Assembly: GCA_900538465.1 (NCBI GenBank)
Contig: UPXV01000015.1
Span: forward strand, 1-55,110
Direction of reading: 5' to 3'
DNA length: 55,110 nucleotides
Source: an uncultured Erysipelotrichaceae bacterium
Lineage (GTDB): Bacteria; Bacillota_I; Bacilli_A; Erysipelotrichales; Coprobacillaceae
The notes under the pieces: generated by a model
What the model was told of the DNA's origin: nothing
Database searches by the model: none
The model's input: only the letters and a program-made list of their open reading frames with translations
Program-made: the position numbers and the translations under genes
In this document: piece after piece, positions 51,227-55,110 of the stretch
Numbering within the stretch: position 1 is the first letter of the stretch
How the letters are laid out: each line of letters begins with the position of its first letter

Positions 51227-52125
51227 TATAAATGTTCTCCTTGATTATCCATTGTTGATTGTTGAGGTTGATCATAACGATAATATGCTATTTCTTCAAA
51301 AAGAATTGTTTGAGAAATATGATATTTTGGTATATAAGTATAAATACCAACAAAACCTCCAACAATTGCACCAATCATAGAACCTAAGATAGGTATAAAT
51401 GAAAGTAATTGTGTAACGACACTTTGAGCAATAACAGTTAATAACATCCATCCTAAAAATGATAATTCCAATTTAATCATATCCCAAATATGATTTTTCA
51501 TCATAGCAAATGATTCTTTAACAGCTACCATGTTTTTCATATGATATTGTTCCAATAAATAAGGCACAGCAAATAAGTATACCGAAATAATTGCTACTGC
51601 AATAATAACAATAACTACAAATAAGATAATCAAAAGAACCATAACTGGATTAACCAAAAGTAAATTGAATAAATACGAATAATCTCCACCACCAGAAAGA
51701 TTAGAATACACAGTCATACTATGACTTGCACTCCATGATAAATAACTTCCAAATAGTAAAGAGAAAAGTAGAGTCAATACCAAAATAATTGCAACTACAA
51801 TCGCAAACATAATCACACCTGTAATGAGATATGTAGAAAACAATTCTTTAAATCTAGTAAATCCCACAAAAGCATCATCATCACTTAATGAATCTTGTCT
51901 ATTACGTACAACTTTTAAGCCAGTAACAACATATCCATGTCCAAAAGCGATAAACACGATTGTCAAAATAAGTGATATTAAGGAAATAAAAATATTTCCA
52001 CTACCACTAAACAAACTAGGAATCAATCCTATAAGCATCATAATTGTCATAATACGAATCACTTGTGGTTGACATGTTAAAAGCAATTCATCTGCTCGAT
52101 TTTTTATACGAGATATATTCATCAT
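51226..52125 (-). CDS. DUF975 family membrane protein
   Basis: 299 residues, six membrane helices. The family pattern is visible as YLFAVPYLLEQYHMKNMVAVKESFAMMKNHIWDMIKLELSFLGWMLLT in the second half, with GHGYVVTGLKVVRNRQDS before helix 3. Function unknown. Forms a two-gene operon with the CPBP protease; a promoter lies inside the 3' end of mazF. GGAGTG serves ATG 52125 or the next ATG. Confidence 0.75.
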   Translation of the reverse strand: MMNISRIKNRADELLLTCQPQVIRIMTIMMLIGLIPSLFSGSGNIFISLISLILTIVFIAFGHGYVVTGLKVVRNRQDSLSDDDAFVGFTRFKELFSTYLITGVIMFAIVVAIILVLTLLFSLLFGSYLSWSASHSMTVYSNLSGGGDYSYLFNLLLVNPVMVLLIILFVVIVIIAVAIISVYLFAVPYLLEQYHMKNMVAVKESFAMMKNHIWDMIKLELSFLGWMLLTVIAQSVVTQLLSFIPILGSMIGAIVGGFVGIYTYIPKYHISQTILFEEIAYYRYDQPQQSTMDNQGEHL

Positions 52126-52149
52126 TATTTCACTCCTTTATTGCATCAT

Positions 52150-52178
52150 ATTATATCATATTCCCTATCTAATGTCTA
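52150..52178 (-). promoter_or_regulatory. promoter of the DUF975-CPBP operon
   Basis: Minus strand TAGACA (52173-52178), 17-base spacer, TATAAT (52150-52155) with extended TGA. It overlaps the mazF 3' end. Confidence 0.72.
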
Positions 52179-52497
52179 AACTTGTTTTTATTGCTTGATT
52201 CACCCTTTCCATAATTTCCAATGATAAACACCCTAACTTCTCATCAATTCTTTTCTTATCAATTGTCCGTATTTGTTCTAATAGAATAACTGATTTCTTT
52301 TCTAAAAAACTTGGCTCAATAATCACATGTGTAGGCAAATCATTTTTTGTCATTCTTGATGATATGGGAGCCACGATAACTGTCGTTGAATACTTATTTC
52401 CTTTATTGTTTTGTAAAATCAAAACTGGTCTATAACCGCCTTGTTCGCTACCAACGACAGGTGATAAATCAGCATAATATATTTCTCCCCTATTCAT
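52165..52497 (-). CDS. mazF: MazF/PemK family endoribonuclease toxin
   Basis: 110 residues. NRGEIYYADLSPVVGSEQGGYRPVLILQNN is the standard MazF/NdoA start, followed by VIVAPISSR and VILLEQIRTIDKKRI. Sequence-specific mRNA interferase. AGGAGG ribosome site. In most Firmicutes a MazE/NdoAI gene ends just upstream; here the upstream neighbour is a surface protein gene ending in a terminator and no antitoxin-sized frame is present. It may be paired with an antitoxin elsewhere. Confidence 0.9.
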   Translation of the reverse strand: MNRGEIYYADLSPVVGSEQGGYRPVLILQNNKGNKYSTTVIVAPISSRMTKNDLPTHVIIEPSFLEKKSVILLEQIRTIDKKRIDEKLGCLSLEIMERVNQAIKTSLDIR

Positions 52498-52548
52498 ATT
52501 TTTCCTCCTAGACTTTTTAATAAAGTATATGAGAAAAAATAAAAAATA

Positions 52549-52575
52549 TGATAAAAGCCAGTATTTCTACTGACT
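52549..52575 (-). terminator. terminator of the beta-sandwich surface protein gene
   Basis: AGCCAGTA (52556-52563) pairs with TACTGACT (52568-52575), with one mismatch (G-A) counted as C-A, and TTTTAT follows on the minus strand. The gene's stop is in the hairpin. Confidence 0.65.
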
Positions 52576-53880
52576 CTTCTTTTCGTTATAATAGGCTTGT
52601 ATTTGAGAAATTGATTTTTTCTTGAAATTGAAATATAAGAATGCACAAGCAAAAGTTGTTACAGCAAATACAAAAGTTGTAATCATGAAAATATCAATAC
52701 CTTTTTCTTCTTGAGTTGGCTCAGTATAAAGTTGTAATTGATTTTCAGTGATTTCATAATCATAAATATTCTTTTCACCATTCTCATTCATGAGATAAAC
52801 TTGAACATAATTTTTCATAGCTTTATCATTATAAATCCAACCATCTAATTCTAATTCTCTTACTTTTACTTTTTGATATTGAAAACCATCTCTTTGTTGT
52901 AGCTTGTCTCCAATTGGAATGATAATAAAATGACGACCATCAATTTCTGCAGTTTTAAACTCATATTGAATTTTTCCTTCTTCTACAACATAAAAGGCTT
53001 TTTTATTGTTTTCATCTGTTAAATAACAAACTGTTAATTTCATTTTTTCATTTGTCCAGGCATCTACTTTTTGTTTAGATAAAGTTGTTGTTGCTTTTTC
53101 AAAACCAGCTGGAGCATCAACACCTTCTAAATTTCTAACGACACCTAATTTTTGATCATTATAATCAGAAAAAACAACTGGCTTTTCATCTACATTCACT
53201 TCTATTGTATAATTTCTTGTACTTCCATTTTCAGCCACGCATTTTACAACAAATGTATTTTTACCGACTTTTAAATCTTTTTCACCAGTTCCACTGACTT
53301 TTGCTTTTGAATCTTTTGCTTTAGCATCAATTGTGATTTTTGTTTGGTTTCCATCTAAATTAACACTATACTTTGTTGTATTTGCACTAAACTTAGGTGA
53401 AAGACTTCCATTATTGACACTTAGTGAAGATAAAGCATTTTCTTTTGAACGTGTATCTTCTTTTGGAGCAGTTGGTGTTGTCGTTGAAGCAGCATTGCTT
53501 GAAGTACTACCTGGTGCTTTTACAGTAACGCTTTTACTTGCGCTAACAGGTTTATCATTCGGTTCATAATTAGCATTTGAGATATTTTCTCCCACTGCAG
53601 TTACGGTAAATGTTCCTGCTCCAGTCTTAAATTTCATAGACTTTCTATCACCAATATTTTCTAAATAAATAGATTTACTTTGACCATTAACAGAAACTGT
53701 TACTCTTCCAACAATTTTTCCTCCAACTGAAACAGATATACCTCCGCTCCCATCATCACTAGCACTCAAACCTAAATCAAATCCTGCTGCGAAAACAGAA
53801 TTCATAAATCCTATCTGTGTTAATAGAAAAATCAACGTAATAAGTATACATTTTATTTTTCTCATCATTGTCATCTTCAT
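52567..53880 (-). CDS. membrane-anchored surface protein with cadherin-like beta-sandwich domain
   Basis: 437 residues. Signal peptide (about 1-32, ending VFAAG), a beta domain (about 33-115), a Ser/Thr/Ala linker, then a cadherin-like beta-sandwich (PF12733) at about 150-230: ALSSLSVNNGSLSPKFSANTTKYSVNL through CVAENGSTRNYTIEV. An extracytoplasmic mixed domain follows to about 395, then one membrane helix (about 400-420) and a basic tail. Probably a cell-surface binding protein. Ends 14 bases before the dockerin-hydrolase gene begins its 3' end, same strand, so likely the second gene of that pair. Confidence 0.82.
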   Translation of the reverse strand: MKMTMMRKIKCILITLIFLLTQIGFMNSVFAAGFDLGLSASDDGSGGISVSVGGKIVGRVTVSVNGQSKSIYLENIGDRKSMKFKTGAGTFTVTAVGENISNANYEPNDKPVSASKSVTVKAPGSTSSNAASTTTPTAPKEDTRSKENALSSLSVNNGSLSPKFSANTTKYSVNLDGNQTKITIDAKAKDSKAKVSGTGEKDLKVGKNTFVVKCVAENGSTRNYTIEVNVDEKPVVFSDYNDQKLGVVRNLEGVDAPAGFEKATTTLSKQKVDAWTNEKMKLTVCYLTDENNKKAFYVVEEGKIQYEFKTAEIDGRHFIIIPIGDKLQQRDGFQYQKVKVRELELDGWIYNDKAMKNYVQVYLMNENGEKNIYDYEITENQLQLYTEPTQEEKGIDIFMITTFVFAVTTFACAFLYFNFKKKSISQIQAYYNEKKSQ

Positions 53881-53894
53881 ATTCTTTTTCCCCT

Positions 53895-55040
53895 TTATAA
53901 TTTACTGATTTTTCCCATAATAAAATCTTTAATTTTTAAATAATCAGCGGCATCTAAACGCTTATTATTATTTATATCAGCATGGTGTGTCTGCAATGAG
54001 TTCAATTTCAATTTACCCATTATATTATCTTTAATCATTAGATAATCAGTTGTTTTATTCTTAGTTTTGATAGTTATATTCTTCCCATCACATTCTAAAA
54101 CAATATTCCCATGTTCCTTACTTGTATAAATATCACTCATTGATAAATCTTTTCTTACTTTAGCAGTTGGTATGGCTGATGATGTATTATGTATTCCTGA
54201 TTGAACGATACTAATAACAGGATTCGTTTTAACAAAAAAGTTATAGTTTCCAGAATGTTCAGAAACTCCAAAATCGTTATTTGTATGTCCATGGTGAGGA
54301 ACTTTTAAAACATCAACATTAGAAATCAACGAAGCTTTGTTATCAATTAAATTTTTTTGAGCAGCAACTTGAGCATCTCCAGTAAAGAGAAATGATCGTT
54401 GTCCATAATCTAATCTTAATACAACAGAACCATTATTCGTTGAATCTCCACTTGTTGTAGAATAATCTTTTGTTTGATCACTCAATACAGTTATTTTTGC
54501 ACTTCCCACATTAAACGTATCATTTTCATGTGGTATTTGAAGGGCAGCACTCACTTTGCCAGAATTGACATTGTCTTCTGCTAATCTTTTAAAATACTTA
54601 TAATATCTTGTATCATAATCATGTCCATTATAATAAATATGGTCATAAGTATATTTATTAATAACTTGTAATAAACCACCAACATGATCATAGTGTGGAT
54701 GTGAAGAAACAATATAATTAATCTTATTGACACCTAAACTATCTAAATATTTTGTAGAATCACAATTGTTATAATCATTTAATAAAGTTCTTAATTGATC
54801 CATAAAATCTGCTTGTTTATCATCAATTGGTGCAGGATCATTATGAAGCTGATGTTCAAGTGGTGTATACAAAGTGGCATCTTCGACTCTATCTGCATGA
54901 CTTAAATATCCACCATCAATCAGCATATTTTCTCCATCACATTCAATATAAATAGCATCCCCACTTCCTACATCAATATAATGAATTTTTAATCCACTAG
55001 CAGCATAACTATCTTGTATACTGCCAAAAACAATTGTCAT
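53895..55040 (-). CDS. secreted MBL-fold hydrolase with C-terminal dockerin-like repeat, 5' end probably truncated
   Basis: 381 residues from ATG 55040. ComEC-type metallo-beta-lactamase fold: KIHYIDVGSGDAIYIE, metal motif SSHPHYDHVGG (HxHxDH), LFTGDA and VPHHGHTNND. The C-terminus carries a dockerin-type repeat DINNNKRLDAADYLKIKDFIMGKI with calcium ligands, and a weaker partner repeat TTDYLMIKDNIMGKL about 35 residues before. The N-terminus LTITMTIVFGSIQDSYAASG (from upstream codons) looks like the second half of a signal peptide, and an in-frame TAG and an insertion-sequence end lie just upstream. No ribosome site precedes ATG 55040. The original start seems lost. Confidence 0.8.
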   Translation of the reverse strand: MTIVFGSIQDSYAASGLKIHYIDVGSGDAIYIECDGENMLIDGGYLSHADRVEDATLYTPLEHQLHNDPAPIDDKQADFMDQLRTLLNDYNNCDSTKYLDSLGVNKINYIVSSHPHYDHVGGLLQVINKYTYDHIYYNGHDYDTRYYKYFKRLAEDNVNSGKVSAALQIPHENDTFNVGSAKITVLSDQTKDYSTTSGDSTNNGSVVLRLDYGQRSFLFTGDAQVAAQKNLIDNKASLISNVDVLKVPHHGHTNNDFGVSEHSGNYNFFVKTNPVISIVQSGIHNTSSAIPTAKVRKDLSMSDIYTSKEHGNIVLECDGKNITIKTKNKTTDYLMIKDNIMGKLKLNSLQTHHADINNNKRLDAADYLKIKDFIMGKISKL

Positions 55041-55046
55041 TGTAAT

Positions 55047-55110
55047 TGTTAATATGGGTCTCTAAATTTTCGTGGGGTTTCTAAAAATGAGACTCTAAAA
55101 TAATGTGGGG
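55047..55110 (+). mobile_element. terminus of an insertion sequence (IS21-like repeats), cut by the window edge
   Basis: Starting with TG at 55047, the last 64 bases hold two 22-base repeats in direct orientation: 55056-55077 (GGGTCTCTAAATTTTCGTGG then GG) and 55089-55110 (GAGACTCTAAAATAATGTGG then GG), 16 of 22 positions identical and 33 bases apart. Multiple terminal repeats of this kind are a feature of IS21-family ends, where the transposase binds. No transposase is in the window, so family is tentative. Confidence 0.5.

Noticed and set aside
1..55110. CRISPR arrays, prophage or complete insertion sequence
   Set aside because: No regularly spaced repeats, phage structural genes or paired inverted ends with a transposase were seen; only one IS-like terminus at the right edge.

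Overview
The window is AT-rich DNA from a low-GC Gram-positive bacterium. The tight gene packing, the T-box leaders and the gene content suggest a gut Erysipelotrichia-type Firmicute (Coprobacillus/Faecalibacillus-like); the class is inference, the Firmicute assignment is firm. The strongest evidence is the series mnmA, recD2, yrrI, alaS, yrzL, ruvX, yrzB, mltG, trmR, trhP1, trhP2, udk, greA (42170 down to 25016, minus strand). It follows the order I recall for the Bacillus subtilis trmU-yrr-greA region, with a few insertions.

Layout. 1-3.5 kb: a YbiW-type glycyl radical enzyme, its divergent activase and the first codons of a fructose-6-phosphate aldolase, probably a 1,5-anhydroglucitol-6-phosphate pathway. 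3.6-5.4 kb: a suppressor-of-fused-like protein and an Rpn-type nuclease. 5.6-9.1 kb: rhaBAD for L-rhamnose. 9.1-9.4 kb: a decayed small membrane gene and overlapping control signals. 9.5-10.0 kb: a histidine phosphatase. 10-18 kb: a minus-strand glycoside operon (PTS EIIC, GH78 rhamnosidase, apiosidase-like protein, unknown protein, AraC regulator, small membrane protein) with a second, divergent AraC regulator. Rhamnose freed by this operon could feed rhaBAD.

18-25 kb: a TPR protein with a cold-shock-like C-terminus, a ZIP transporter, a T-box-controlled TrpXYZ-like ABC transporter whose specifier reads tyrosine, and three small membrane-protein genes. 25-42 kb: the conserved yrr block, interrupted by a GH3 lipoprotein, a lactonase-family protein, a Na/Pi cotransporter and a 45-residue protein. 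alaS has its own T-box with an alanine specifier. 42-45 kb: a ROK protein, an RluA pseudouridine synthase, a probable C-rich small RNA and a NUDIX hydrolase. 45-48.3 kb: three tRNA genes (Asp, Ser, Lys) around a GH4 6-phospho-glycosidase and a divergent MocR regulator.

48.4-55.1 kb: a membrane-anchored HAD-like protein lacking its catalytic aspartate, a PAP2 phosphatase, a CPBP protease, a DUF975 protein, a MazF toxin with no visible antitoxin, and a surface pair: a cadherin-like beta-sandwich protein and a dockerin-bearing metallo-beta-lactamase-fold hydrolase. The hydrolase gene seems cut at its 5' end by an insertion sequence terminus at the window edge.

No CRISPR array or prophage was seen. 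The least explained items are the C-rich RNA, the HAD pseudoenzyme, the tyrosine T-box on a tryptophan-type transporter, the TPR/cold-shock fusion and the Cys/His tail on YrzB.
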